Positions 34,700-45,464 of a DNA stretch of 64,000 bases are shown here, piece after piece. The translations under genes were made by a program, and so were the position numbers. Each line of letters begins with the position of its first letter. The stretch's first letter is position 1. The notes under the pieces are model-generated. The model saw only the letters and a list, made by a program, of their open reading frames with translations, had not been told where the DNA came from and searched no databases. This DNA is from Uranotaenia lowii (lineage: Eukaryota > Arthropoda > Insecta > Diptera > Culicidae), in contig NC_073691.1 in NCBI RefSeq assembly GCF_029784155.1, positions 90,602,722-90,666,721 on the forward strand, in the 5' to 3' direction.

Positions 34700-36190
34700 T
34701 CAAGGAAATGAGACAGCAGAAAACTCTCCGAAACCACTGATAGACCAATTGGTTCATGACGAAGTGTTGAAGCTTTTCGAGAGATGATAATTTAAAATCA
34801 AAGAATTTTTTTCTAACTGAGATTTTTTTGCAGCATTTTATTTTGATAACTTTTACTGCAAATGGCAATGATAACACTCCTAATTTAATGAGTCAACCGT
34901 TTGCCGAAGATTTCGCGATGTCATAAACAAATGATGGAAATAGTTTTACATTCTGATTGACGTCTTAGTCGCATATTGAGACATTTAAATTTTTCATTTA
35001 TGACTTGTTTACTGAAAAATATAAGCACATCTACGGATCACCTCTTCGCGACCTGGAAGTATACTATCAGTTGAATGTGTGGACCTAGACAATTTAATGA
35101 AGGCAAAATTTCATTTGTTTTTGTATAGTAAAAATTTCATTAGTTATGTTTAAAAATTCAGTCCCTTAATTCATTCAGCATTATTGTCCATCTTTCGATT
35201 TTTATTGTTGATCGGCCTTAACACACTAAGGATCGCGATGTCCTTGTTTTTTGGACCGCAATGACATCTAAACCAAGAAACACAGAAATTCTTAAGGTGT
35301 TTTGTATCTTTTATGATCAAGAAAATTCGCTAAAACCGTCGAAATAGAGACTAATCAATGTTACCCCAAAGCATCAAATTCTTAACAGAGACGAAATCGA
35401 TCTTTAAATCAAATTTTAAGAAGTGCAATAAATTTCTGCAACCATGTTTTACGTTCATTTGAGTCCAGTACTCGTTTTGAAAATATGAAACGTGCCACAT
35501 TCCCCTTAACAGAAAAAATAATCGAAAAATTTTGAAAAAATGACGAATCGTACCCCGGATTACGGCATCTCAGCATCTGACGTTTTTAACAAAAAATGGA
35601 TCAACGGTAAAACCTACTTACTTTTAACGGCTGCACATACGGCTTTAAATTTTTATGAATTTCCTTCTTGATTCAACAAGGACTTAGAAACGTTTCTATC
35701 TCCAGCTTGAAGCATAAACCATAAGCGGAAATCGATGAAAAGAATTGTATATAACAAAGACACTAATATGTTTTGTTAGGTGGAAAATTTTCCTTCTCGT
35801 TTGTTTACGTTTTCATCACCCAATTTTGACACGTACACAGTTAGCAGCAGCGCAGCTATTCCGCCTCCTATTGTCACAACTTTCTCATACAAAGTAAGCC
35901 TCAAAACTCGCTTCGAAAAAAGTGAAATGAATTTTTAGTTTTTTGATGTTTGTTTGTTAAAAATGTTTTCGAAACATGTTGCTTCTGAAGATAGAACTTT
36001 GCCACCTTCTACAAAATTTTTTTTAAGTGAATGATCTACAACTTTTATGAAGATATTATTCTGATAAGATGGTAGATACAAACGATAGAAAAAATAACTC
36101 CCTTTTAAGTGAATTGATCAAGAAAAAAGAAACAACAAAACATTCGCATTTTAAAAATAATGAAACATTGTAGAACATATCAGCAAGTTA
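34700..36190. other. AT-rich stretch, no gene recognised
   Basis: The first 150 bases may hold further decayed SWIM-gene sequence in another frame (KEMRQQKTLRNH). Beyond that no coding or repeat signal was supported. Confidence 0.3.
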
Positions 36191-36197
36191 CTTTAAC

Positions 36198-36466
36198 CAC
36201 AGAGAACAGACGTACAAGCTCGAACAAAAAATCTTCAAAAAAGTGTGTAAAATTTCAAATGCTGACACCCAAAAAATACGTTGAAACTTGACTTAAAACA
36301 GTGCCATCTATTGCGCCGTTCAAAAGTTACAAATCAAATTTTCACAGTTCTCTTTAGTGTATTTGGAAACATCTGGTGGTTAATCCAAAAAGGAAAAATT
36401 GGTTAAAATGTTCGTTGGAAATTTTACACAAGTTTCGTGAGATAGCTTGTACGTCTGTTCTCTGTG
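36198..36466. mobile_element. 269-bp MITE with perfect 23-bp TIRs
   Basis: Starts CACAGAGAACAGACGTACAA and ends with its inverse TTGTACGTCTGTTCTCTGTG. Flanked by CTTTAAC on both sides (36191-36197 and 36467-36473), a 7-bp target duplication. The interior is non-coding. Superfamily not determined. The perfect TIRs suggest a young copy. Confidence 0.8.
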
Positions 36467-36474
36467 CTTTAACT

Positions 36475-37590
36475 TCTAAGCTTTCTAAAAGCCCATAATC
36501 ACGTTTTTTGTGTTTTGAACTACTGTGCACTGTGCGGTGTCAGCTTCGACTTACAGCAGCTTCCTTATCAGCTGGCAACCGACAATGTAGAATGTATGGT
36601 AAGGTAACCGAGATGGAGGAAGGATTCTGGGCGGATTAGCGACCATTTCGTGGCATATCTTCTTACTTTAAATTTAAGAGTGTATGTGTTTATATCCATT
36701 TTTCTTATAAACAGAATGTTTAGTAAACTTTCAAGAAAAAAACCTCAAATAAATATTATGGTCCTTTTTCAGAACCATGAATTTAGATGAAAACCAAACA
36801 ATCACCTTAGAAAATCTAAACTGACTGTTCCAACCATGAGTGGGATAAAACAGAAAGATTCTCCTCAAAAAAATATATACCAAAAACTATTTCAAAATTC
36901 AACCCCGTTTCATGTTCTCTGGAAAACTCCCAAATTGTTCTGCTTGCCACATCTTTTTCAGTTCTGTCGTCGTCGTTCTATCGTAAAGTGTGAACGGTCT
37001 CACTTCAAGATCTAAAATTTAAGCATGATGCGGTTCAACAGTTTTCGGTTGAATTTTCTCCCTTGTCGCCATCTACATAGGTTCGCGCCGAGCTTTTCGT
37101 GATTTTGTTCTTTTTCCCACGTCCTACCTATCCAATTTCCGGGGTTAACGAAGGAGAGAGTAGGAGGGAAATTTTGGCCGTTGACCTTCCATCATTGGAG
37201 GAGCAAAGCAGTGCAAAAAATAGGAGAATGCAAACTTAATTAAAATTGATGCCGGTCTGTGCGTTGGAAAAGCGTTTTCGTGTTGGAAAACAATCGAGCC
37301 TTCACTATTTCTCGTAAGTGAAGATCTTAAGCAAGAATTTATGTTACGATCAATTTTTTTTTTGTTACAGTGGGATTTGTTTTTTTTTCCAGACGCTTTA
37401 AACTTCATCATCAACGGGAGTATCGTTCATGTTAAGGTTTTAAATTTACAGTATTTAGTTGTCGTTAAAATGAAGTGATTATAGTCGTGACGTAGTGAAA
37501 TACTGATCCTATCGTGGGTATGGCTGGGCAAGTAATTGGTCCTCCCTCGAAGCTGATTTTTTTCGATTAACTTAAAAAATTCACCAGATT
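36475..37590. other. Stretch with no recognisable gene
   Basis: Mixed sequence. Minus-strand frames at 37145-37414 and 37427-37621 have no family motifs. A T-rich run at 37350-37390 is the only simple feature. Confidence 0.3.
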
Positions 37591-37591
37591 G

Positions 37592-38431
37592 AGTACCGTC
37601 AACTGGGGCATTATGCAACATTTTTCAACTACAATTGCTTCTAAAAAGTTAATGTCCTCGAATAATCATACCGCATGTACATAAAACATTTTAAGGTTGA
37701 TGGGACATCAAATTGACGTAGTCAAAAAAATTGGTTTCACCAGTTATTTTTACATTTACAAAAACATGCTATTTTCACCCTACTTAGAAAAAGGGGTAAG
37801 TTGCAACAAACTTTACTTTTGATGCAAAATCTAATGAAAACGATTGAAATTCATAGTATTTGATATTCGTCATGTCATAACGCATAAAGCATCAATTGCA
37901 GCAATTTTAGGTTTTGATCGAATCAAATTTTGCATTTTTACTGTCTAAAACGTTTTTCAAGAAAAAGCATAAGGGTGTTGCATACATTTAGGGGTAAAAA
38001 ATACAACAGAAAATTCTGCTGAAATGATAAAAATAAATGCTTGGATGGATGAATTTTGAAATTAATAAACGCGTGATGCAAAACAATCATATTACAGCAT
38101 ATGGAAACGAGATTTAAAATGTGAATTTTTGATTCAAACTTTGGTGCATTTTTGATTTTGGTATGAGATAATTAAAGCAATATAAAGTTTGTAGGTGATA
38201 TTATTAAGTCAATCCGTCATACTTGGTAAAATATTTGACGGCATCGAAAAATGTAAAAATTTAAAGTAACATTTAAAGTTTTATAGCAGGCTTTTAGATC
38301 AAATTTAGGTTTCATAAAAGGTTTAAAGAATTTTACAAAACAACCGGTGTTACTTTGGATTATTACACTATATTAAAATGAAAACAGAATAAGTGTTGTG
38401 GTATACAAATGTTGCATCTAACCCTGCTGAG
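37592..38431 (-). mobile_element. Family C repeat copy, reverse orientation, one end missing
   Basis: Begins AGTACCGTCAACTGGGGCAT, the inverse of the right end at 3199. It follows the family in reverse order (GGGGTAAGTTGCAACAAACTTT, CATTTAGGGGTAAAAAATAC, GTTGCATCTAACCCTGCTGA) and stops near 38431 before the other terminus. Confidence 0.6.
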
Positions 38432-38578
38432 AATATGAAGTTTGGATAGTCGACTCTAAGTGTATATGGTCTCTGAATTTAAAATTCTAATATTTGGAAA
38501 ACCACAGATTCGAGTTGTCATCAAGCACGCTATCGCGATTCTGGCAAGCAATTGTCTGAATTCATTCAAGACCTTTCA

Positions 38579-38773
38579 GGGCTTGTGATATAGCTCAGTT
38601 GGCAAGTTTGTTGTCTCCTGAGCCGATGTCCGCGAGTTCGAGCCCAAGAGTAAACATCGAACGCAGTTGTACCGGATAGTTTTTCAATAACGATCCGCCA
38701 ACTGCAACGTTGATAAAGTCGCGAATGCCATAAAGATGGTAAAACGACTATAATCGAAACAAAAAAAAAAATC
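38579..38773 (+). mobile_element. tRNA-derived SINE with TSD, copy 1
   Basis: The head is tRNA-like, with an A box TAGCTCAGTTGG and a B box AGTTCGAGCCC at tRNA-like spacing. A body with no coding capacity follows, then an A-tail at 38760-38771. Flanked by CAAGACCTTTCA (38567-38578 and 38774-38785), a 12-bp target duplication. The internal boxes provide a pol III promoter; mobilisation would depend on a partner LINE. A reverse copy lies at 52585-52776. Confidence 0.85.
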
Positions 38774-38789
38774 CAAGACCTTTCAAGCC

Positions 38790-40105
38790 AAATATTTCTA
38801 GTAAATTTACTAATTTAATTGGTAATTAGTAAATTAGTAATTATAGAAAATTAACATTTCTTTTTCCAATAGAACTAGGTAAGGGATTTAAACAAGGAAA
38901 CCCAATTTTCCTCCCTTAAATTATTTTCATACCCAATGCGTCACAACTCGTTTCAACCCTAAAAGCACAAATGTACCACAAACAAGCTATTTCTGGGGTG
39001 CTTAAAAGCTTTTTCGGTTCCCTAGCGTCATTGATTGTAAGATTTGAAAATCTAATGGAAATGTATCGAATTCATCCAACAAAAAAGATGTTCTTTGCTT
39101 CCCCATAAAATTGGAATCATCTGCATTAGAAAATGGAACGGCATCATCAAGCCGATGAAAAACGTTAGGCAAACAAAAACATTCCAGGTCGTTTTCGGGA
39201 GGGGGCCAGACTAAACCTACCGTTGAGGGGTAAAAGCGTGCTAATGGCCGCCGGAGTGGGAAAGACGATGAATTCCTCGTTTGAACAATTAACAACCCTA
39301 TCTTCCGGGTTTGAGATGCTTCCTGGTGGAAGATACGAGGTCTATATTCCCTTCGCCCAGTTTGCTTAACAAAAGGCGTTTCGAAACTCGAAATAGAGAC
39401 GAGAATGCGTAGCTTCCTCATGAAAATAAGAGTGGGAACAGAAATAAGACACTAGCTGCCGTCGTCGTCTGTCGGAATGCTTGGGAACCAAACAGACAAC
39501 GTCTTAATTTATAATGATGGCACACGTTCATATTCCTACACACATACAAACAAGGGTAGGAATCTATCGTTCCCATACTAGGTACTAGCTAGTCTGCCAT
39601 CAATTTTGTCTCAAATATTGGAGCAAGCAGCAGCACTGCAAAATACAAACTGAATGCGGCATTCTTAAAGTTTCCGACGATGAATGATTATTCGAGTTCT
39701 TTGGGTATGAAAGGAAATTATGCACAAAAATAATGAAGGAAAGAATGAAGAGTTGTTATTAGCTGTATGATTTACTGTTGTATATTATATAATCGCAGTC
39801 TGAAACTGATCGTTTTCAGAAATTCAGTTGCTTGTATGCCCTGCTGCCGATACTTTGAGGCTCACGAGTCACAAAAAACTTTTTTTAGGCTTCCAAATGG
39901 CCCAAATGGTCAGCAAGACCACACCACGGACCACAAACTTCATATTTCTCAGCAACATTTCGCAGAAATTTCTCTTGCTGCGCTCGGGAAGTCTAGCAGA
40001 AACAAAATTTTGGATATATGCGCGACACATATTTTTTAAATGAGGAACAAATTGCAAAAATCTATATAGGCTCACACATAGCCGCAATGTGGTGAATTGG
40101 TTGAG
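38790..40105. other. Stretch with no recognisable gene
   Basis: A 139-codon minus-strand frame at 39002-39421 is the longest here but shows no domain or splice context. Shorter frames at 39767-40087 overlap on both strands and look random. Confidence 0.3.
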
Positions 40106-40107
40106 TG

Positions 40108-40786
40108 CGCCTTCTGGTGGACACTTCGACTTTGACAGTTGACAGACAAGTATCCCTTGACTGTTCCTAACTGTGTGTCTGTTTTAGCATTATTAAAATT
40201 TATTTTAGACTTCTTCAATACTGTGTTTATTCAAGTCTTTTCTCTTAAACTTAATGTTGTGTTGTGACGGATTTTAGGCATCAAATTAGAGCAAGTTCAC
40301 TCGTGTTGGGAAACAGTAGTAGAAATTTTGACCTTCTAGCACATTTTGAAAACTCTACCACGCAAAAACTTTTTAAAGATCGGCGGCCTTCAAGTTTTTT
40401 TTTACAACACGTGTTCTATTTTCGCATACTGTGATGTAAAACGAGCAATATTTCAATCAAATATGGCTGAAATAGAAACAGTACTGCAAAAAAAAATACA
40501 ACGCCCAAAGTTTTGAAAACATTTTTGCCAAGCAAAGTTAGCAAAAGTCAAGTGTCAAAATTCCAACCACTTTTTCTCATCACAAGTGAAATTGCTCTAA
40601 TTTGTTGCCTAAAATCCGTCACAACACAACAATAAGTTTAAGAGAAAATACTTGAATGAAAACAGTGTTGAGAACAGTCTAAAATATGTTTTAATAATAA
40701 CAAAACACACACAAAGTTAGGAACAGTCAAGGGATATTTATCTGTCAACTGTCAACTATCAAAGTCGAGATGTCCACCAGAAGGCG
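40108..40786. mobile_element. 679-bp foldback element with arms of about 200 bp
   Basis: Ends CGCCTTCTGGTGGACA and TGTCCACCAGAAGGCG are perfect inverse copies. The arms continue as imperfect inverse copies through GACTTTGACAGTTGACAG, CCTTGACTGTTCCTAACT and TGTTGTGTTGTGACGGATTT for about 200 bp. The centre (about 40310-40565) is unpaired AT-rich DNA. No clear target duplication. Non-coding. Confidence 0.7.
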
Positions 40787-40910
40787 GGTGATAAAAATTC
40801 TACGATCTACTCCCGCAGGGATCATCCAATTCGCATACATTTTTTTCGTTGTGTTAGTCTTTTAAAGAGCAGAACACCGCGGAAAGATTATTTCAAAATT
40901 ATTTATGTGG

Positions 40911-41170
40911 ACAGTTGACAAAATCGGCAAAAGTCACCAAAATAACAAAATTGATTAAATTTCCAAATTGACATTATTTACAAAATTGACAAAATGGACA
41001 AAATTGACAAAATTTTTAAAAATTGACAAAATCAACAAAATTGACAATACTCACAAAGTTGACAAAACTCGCAAAATTGACAAAATTCACAAAATTGAAA
41101 AGACTCACAAAATTGACAAAACTGAAAAAAATGACATAACTGGCAAAACTAAAAAAATTGACAAAATTTA
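40911..41170. repeat. Degenerate (AAAATTGAC)n minisatellite
   Basis: A 9-bp unit near AAAATTGAC or CACAAAATTGA is repeated about 25 times with substitutions over 250 bp. Because the unit is a multiple of 3 it leaves an open frame (40968-41225) of repeated Lys-Ile/Thr-Asp-Lys. I regard that frame as a by-product of the repeat, not a gene. Confidence 0.7.
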
Positions 41171-41172
41171 CA

Positions 41173-41762
41173 GTTTATTCCGATTATTCGCTAAATCAAA
41201 TAAAAAACTAAAATTTCTCTTTTAAAATTTTGTTTCAAAAACGTTTTTTAACAAATTCAAGAATAATCATAAATTTTTGTTCAATCCTTCGATACGATTC
41301 TTACACTGCTGCTGTGATTCAATGAAAAAACTTAGAATATCAAGTTTTTTCTTTCTTTTTCCGCTTGTGTCTTTGAGAATAATGCCTACATTTTGTTCAG
41401 ATTTGCCCTTTTTTTCAATAATCGTCTTCAATTTCCTGACCGTGTGGATACGTTTTTTTCAACAACTATTTTGAAAATGTCTTACATAAATTAGATCTTC
41501 ATCTAATTCGTTATCAAATAAGCATTTTTAAATTGCTTGGCAACTGTTTCGACATGGTTTGGCCCAGATTTCACAGGAACCCAATCTTTTCGTTGATAAA
41601 CGCCATAGAAGCGACAAGTCATCTGATACAATGTCCTTCCTGGTTGAAAATAATCAACTCAAAAGAATATTCAACCGAATATTCGTTTGATAGAATAGCT
41701 GAAAAAGTCAATATTCGGTATTCGGCCATTCACCGAATACTACTATTCGGTACATCTCTAGT
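41173..41762 (+). mobile_element. hAT-like repeat, family D, copy 2
   Basis: Parallels 9578-10272 in block order: ATAAAAAACT, CGATACGATTCTTACACTGC, GATTTGCCC, CCGTGTGG. It ends ACTATTCGGTACATCTCTA at 41762. The right end truncates the repeat-coding gene remnant on the other strand. Confidence 0.5.
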
Positions 41763-42155
41763 AGGGACCATCATGGATATGTTTCCAAGGTGGATAAAAT
41801 TCGCTCTCACCTTTTAGCGTTTCTGTCAGCTCATTAATTTCGAATACTTGTTTCTGGGCCTGAATCGCAGAGGATTCATTCAAAAATCCTTCTTCTGGAA
41901 TGACGCAGGTTCCATCTTTAGGCCCGTTGTCTATGATTCCTAGCGGAAGAGAATTTTCAGCATACTGCTCAGGAATATGGAAGTTTTATGAACCGAAAGA
42001 GACCATCATCGGTATGTTTCCGAGGTGAATCAAATTCGACATCACCTTTCAACCTCACCTCACCTCGGCTCATTGTTTTCAAAATTTTGTTTCTGGGTCT
42101 GAATCGCTGATCTTTCAGTCTAAAATCCTACTTCTGGAATGACGCAGGTGTCGGA
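41763..42155 (-). pseudogene. Unrecognised gene remnant with a tandem 78-residue repeat
   Basis: On the minus strand an open frame from about 41989 to 41763 includes IPEQYAENSLPLGIIDNGP, TCVIPEEGFLNESSAIQAQK, then a KGESEFYPPWKHIHDG block. The preceding 235 bp (about 42150 to 42000) is a diverged copy: TCVIPEVGF, a stop, SAIQTQKQNFE and RKHTDDG. A small frameshift near 41990 separates them. The spacing equals about 78 codons, and protein-level conservation with DNA divergence points to past selection. No family recognised. The family D repeat cuts off the downstream end. Confidence 0.45.
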
Positions 42156-42325
42156 TGAAGTTATTTTTTTTTTTAGTTCGTTTACATTTTTCTGAGAAGT
42201 TATTTAGTTTCCTTTAGACTTCTTTCTTATTCCCAATTTTGCCTAGCTTGATGGATCATTAAAATTATAATTTTCAAGCCAATTTTCTCCATACTTTCCA
42301 CTCACGTGTTCGATGAATTGCTGAA

Positions 42326-42386
42326 CGTTGTTCTTCTTGAGCACCTTCCTTCTTCGATTTTTCAACCCATCGTTGCTGTATGTAGC
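42326..42386 (-). CDS. Candidate internal exon, unrecognised
   Basis: A strong acceptor on the minus strand (TTTTTTTTACAG) precedes CTACATACAGCAACGATGGG, an open frame reading YIQQRWVEKSKKEGAQEEQ, and an in-frame donor-like GTGAGT. It is on the same strand as the repeat-coding remnant and the exon at 43860. The link to those is inferred from strand and proximity only. Confidence 0.3.
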
Positions 42387-42599
42387 TGTAAAAAAAACGT
42401 GGAAAAAAAATTACATTCATATTTACCTTTGAAAAAAATGTCGAGATAAAAAGAAACAAAACAAAAACGGTTGACGAGCGCTTGAATGTCTTGACAATCG
42501 AAATCTTTTGGTATTAGCACGTCAGACGAGAGGAAATGCTTAATTATTTGTGAATGGAATGCCCTAAAAAGCGTTCTGATGTTGGTTTTTTTTCCTTAC

Positions 42600-43145
42600 A
42601 CTCCCTTTTCAACAAGTTCGCTCCACCTGCTGTGGGGTAGCAACATTTGAATGTTTCATAGTAGAAGTCGCCGACCGATGTCGTAAGAGGCGACTAAACT
42701 CTACAAATCCTCTCACGGTCAACGCAATGGACATGGTTATTCCACAGGAATTCGTTAATGACTTTCGCAAATGGAAATGGACTATGCAAACCCCAATTCC
42801 TCCCATTGATGGAGATATACGCAACGGACACTGATTACCCTATTCATCGAAACACCCCCATAGTATTGAAGTCCTTGACTGATGCAGACCGTATATATCC
42901 CTAGCTTCTCGTAAGACTAAACATGAATTCAAACAACAACAACACTAAAACAGAAGGAATATCGAGACAAATGACGTTAGCTCGGACGAAGAAGCAGAGG
43001 GTAGAAGAGCGCAGGTAGAGGTCTTTGTGAAGAGAGGACTCCTTAGGTCTCATCTAATAAGAAAAGTTGTGAAGGCGTTAAGAAAGGAGATTGGCAGGGA
43101 GGTTGCCAAGGAAGCGGGGAACAAAAAGATTTATCGTTAAGGATA
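42600..43145 (+). other. Possible non-LTR element 5' fragment
   Basis: Contains ATGTCGTAAGAGGCGACTAA at about 42678-42697. This word resembles 5' leader sequences of some arthropod non-LTR elements, recalled from general familiarity. Downstream is a purine-rich, moderately GC-rich segment with acidic and basic codons (about 42950-43120) but no complete frame. No RT or endonuclease motif is present. Confidence 0.3.
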
Positions 43146-43149
43146 AGTG

Positions 43150-43855
43150 TCTAAAAATTGTTTACAATATTGCATAACCACAGGGGCTAAGGAACATGAC
43201 TTTCAGCAATTCACATTTCAAATTTTTTACCTTAAATTTAGATACATACAAGACTTACTCATAACTACACTACTAAATTAATCTTCACAAAATTATTCCA
43301 CAAATAACTTAGATAATTCAACTAATACGGAAAGTATACATTGTACACATTTATACGCTTTTAGACGAGGTTCATCTCTTCTCTCTTACTTTGGATCTTT
43401 GTTATTTTACCTCAAAAATCAATTCATAATAATTGTAACTTTCAGACCTAACTGCCAAAAAAATTTTGAGATCAAAAACACATGTACCCAGGATTTTTTA
43501 TGGTTCCAAAATATTAGTATTTCAAAACAAGGGTCCACGTACATTTTCCTCACTTTTTTTATATTCTCTTAGCTGTAGCCTTTTTTTTTAAATCGGCAGA
43601 ATGAAGGTATATTTATCGTTTTATTGTGTTTTTATTCAAAAAAGTGTTTCATTTTGTTCAGATTGGATCGTGTTGCAGTTGAAATTTCTAAATTTGATAA
43701 ATTTATCACGTTGTAAAGAAGTTTTTGATTAATAATAAGGCCTGTCTAGAATACTCACCGATAAACCGCTCAATATTTTCGAAAAAAATTCAAATTCAAT
43801 GAAATAAAGAAATCGGCATAGCCATCGATTGAATGATAAACGCTAAATAAAAGGC
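43150..43855. other. AT-rich stretch, probable intron or spacer
   Basis: No coding or repeat signal. If the minus-strand exons on either side belong together, this would be intronic. Confidence 0.3.
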
Positions 43856-43859
43856 TTAC

Positions 43860-44013
43860 CAGAGCAACCATAAACTGACTTTTAGGTTGGTTCGGCACAA
43901 GTGTATCCACATTGCGGTCGAACCATCCATAATCAACTGCATCGCCCAAATAAGTGCCGGCTCTATTTGGTACTTCTTCTTCAGTACAGTTGATTGGCAG
44001 GGGACAACAATTT
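43860..44013 (-). CDS. Candidate internal exon, unrecognised
   Basis: Bounded on the minus strand by an acceptor (CCACAAACAG) and a donor (CTG|GTAAGC). The open frame includes CCPLPINCTEEEVPNRAGTY, LGDAVDYGWFDRNVDTLVP and QPKSQFMVAL, with no stop. Splice sites, length (154 nt) and codon-like composition support an exon, but I cannot identify the protein. It lies between the helical-domain segment at 44193 and the exon-like piece at 42386 on the same strand. Confidence 0.45.
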
Positions 44014-44192
44014 CTGTTTGTGGTTAAACTCCTATTTGAAAAATTCTCCTCGCTCTTTTCAACACTTTACTAACTTTCTTCTTATGGTCTATCCGTCCAT
44101 CATTTCAAATATATAATACTTACCAAAAAATCCGCAAAAAATTCCAAACATAAATTCACGGTGATTTCTCTCCTCCAAAATAAATACCCAAT

Positions 44193-44420
44193 TTAATAAT
44201 AGCCGTCATCGTCCATGAACTCAAGACATGGAAATTTTCGTAAAACTTCTATGGCAGCTTTCTCGCATACGCCTGCTGGTATCTCTTTATCAATTAAACT
44301 TAATTGATCAATAATTTGGTTAGCCAAATTAATCTTTTCTATATTGAGAATTCGAAGATTCTTCGGTGGATTCAACTCATTCGTATGTTCATCTGCAACT
44401 GATTTAATTTGTCCAACATA
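44193..44420 (-). CDS. Coding-like segment resembling the helical domain of insect SAM-type proteins
   Basis: Minus-strand frame: VADEHTNELNPPKNLRILN, NLANQIIDQLSLIDKEIP, CEKAAIEVLRKFPCLEFM, DDDGYY, then TAA. The pattern R/L...L...II..L......IP......A...v...FP resembles a helical region found in many uncharacterised arthropod proteins near SAM-like domains; this is family resemblance from memory, not a search. It may be a terminal or internal exon of the same gene as neighbouring minus-strand pieces. Confidence 0.4.
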   Translation of the reverse strand, partial: YVGQIKSVADEHTNELNPPKNLRILNIEKINLANQIIDQLSLIDKEIPAGVCEKAAIEVLRKFPCLEFMDDDGYY

Positions 44421-44494
44421 ATATCGCTAAATTTATCCCATTGTATACGCATCAAACTTTACTTGTTTACCCGCGTGTTTTTTGTTACTTTGAA

Positions 44495-44791
44495 CTATAT
44501 TTGTAAACTCTCGCTTTTTTCAGAAGAGATACTGGGTTCACATTCTGGAACTTCAACTAAAGAAATTGAATGTTGCATTTCGTCCTCGTTTTTCTCGCGA
44601 TCAACTGTTGATATGGAATCAATCAAAATGGATCTTGGCTCCACAACCTCGATAAGCAATTGAGTATCAATATTACCAGCATCATTTCCTTCACCAGAGC
44701 GATTTGGAATCGTGATCGGCAAGCTAGTATCAATTTCTTTGATATAAGAGATATCTTCATTATTTGTAGGGTGCTTCGTCGTTTGGCGCAC
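44495..44791 (-). CDS. Acidic Ser/Glu/Ile-rich open frame, possible upstream exon
   Basis: A 98-codon minus-strand frame with acidic, Ser- and Ile-rich composition (for example SILIDSISTVDREKNEDEM and VEVPECEPSISSEKSESLQ) that looks like a disordered linker. It lies upstream of the helical-domain segment. A splice joining the two was not resolved. No named domain. Confidence 0.35.
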   Translation of the reverse strand: MRQTTKHPTNNEDISYIKEIDTSLPITIPNRSGEGNDAGNIDTQLLIEVVEPRSILIDSISTVDREKNEDEMQHSISLVEVPECEPSISSEKSESLQI

Positions 44792-44997
44792 GGCACCCTC
44801 CCAAATAAACGCACTTCAATCAATCAATCATTATTTACATCTGATACACAAAAAACAATTATAAATACATTATTGATCTATTAACAATCCAAACGTGTTT
44901 ACAAATTTGCTCAATCACTCGACTGACTCATATATAAAAAACATTGAATCAAGAAAAACAGCTATAATGATTTTATGAGACTTGATGATTAGAAAGA

Positions 44998-45460
44998 CTA
45001 TTTGTTGTGGGTGTCTAATTCTACAAATTCTCTCGATAATCTTGCGACGCAACAAGAAGCTCCGAATAAGCGAACATTCCCTATCGCATCCAGATTGGAT
45101 ATGGAAATGTTGCGGCTCAATTCGCTAATGAAGAGTTGAGCAAGGAAATCAGGAAAGCGATTGCGTACGCTCAGCCGTCGACGAAAGCTGAAGATTTTGT
45201 TGCATTTTATAATTTGAGATAAATTTTTGGATACGGTATTGAGCATTTTGCAAATTTCATTTAAATTACCAATTTCCCCTTTAGAATAACGAGCGTGTAA
45301 TTCAGCGAAAACAAACAAACGCAAACACCGAACCAAAACAAAGAGCATAATTTCACTAAATTCGAACCGCAAGTCAACCAGACATAGAACATTTGTCGGG
45401 ACGATTTGAATAAACGTCGGTAAAAAATGAAACGCACGAAAAGATGACAGCCAGATTTTG
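44998..45460 (-). other. Minus-strand open frame of unknown nature
   Basis: A 124-codon frame (45372-44998) contains KMLNTVSKNLSQIIKCNKIF, then a basic stretch and LAQLFISELSRNISISNL. No recognisable domain. It could be an upstream exon of the minus-strand gene or a chance frame. The area at 45380-45460, between divergent frames, might hold a promoter, but I see no clear core element. Confidence 0.25.
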
Positions 45461-45464
45461 ATTT

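Noticed and set aside
38579..38655. Genuine tRNA gene
   Set aside because: A and B boxes are present, but the sequence continues into a SINE body with an A-tail and target duplication, a second copy exists at 52585, and a good cloverleaf 3' end is missing.
39002..39421. 139-codon minus-strand gene
   Set aside because: No domain, no splice or start context, and composition typical of a chance frame.
40968..41225. Lysine-rich repeat protein gene
   Set aside because: The frame is an automatic by-product of a 9-bp repeat; no conserved start or other coding support.
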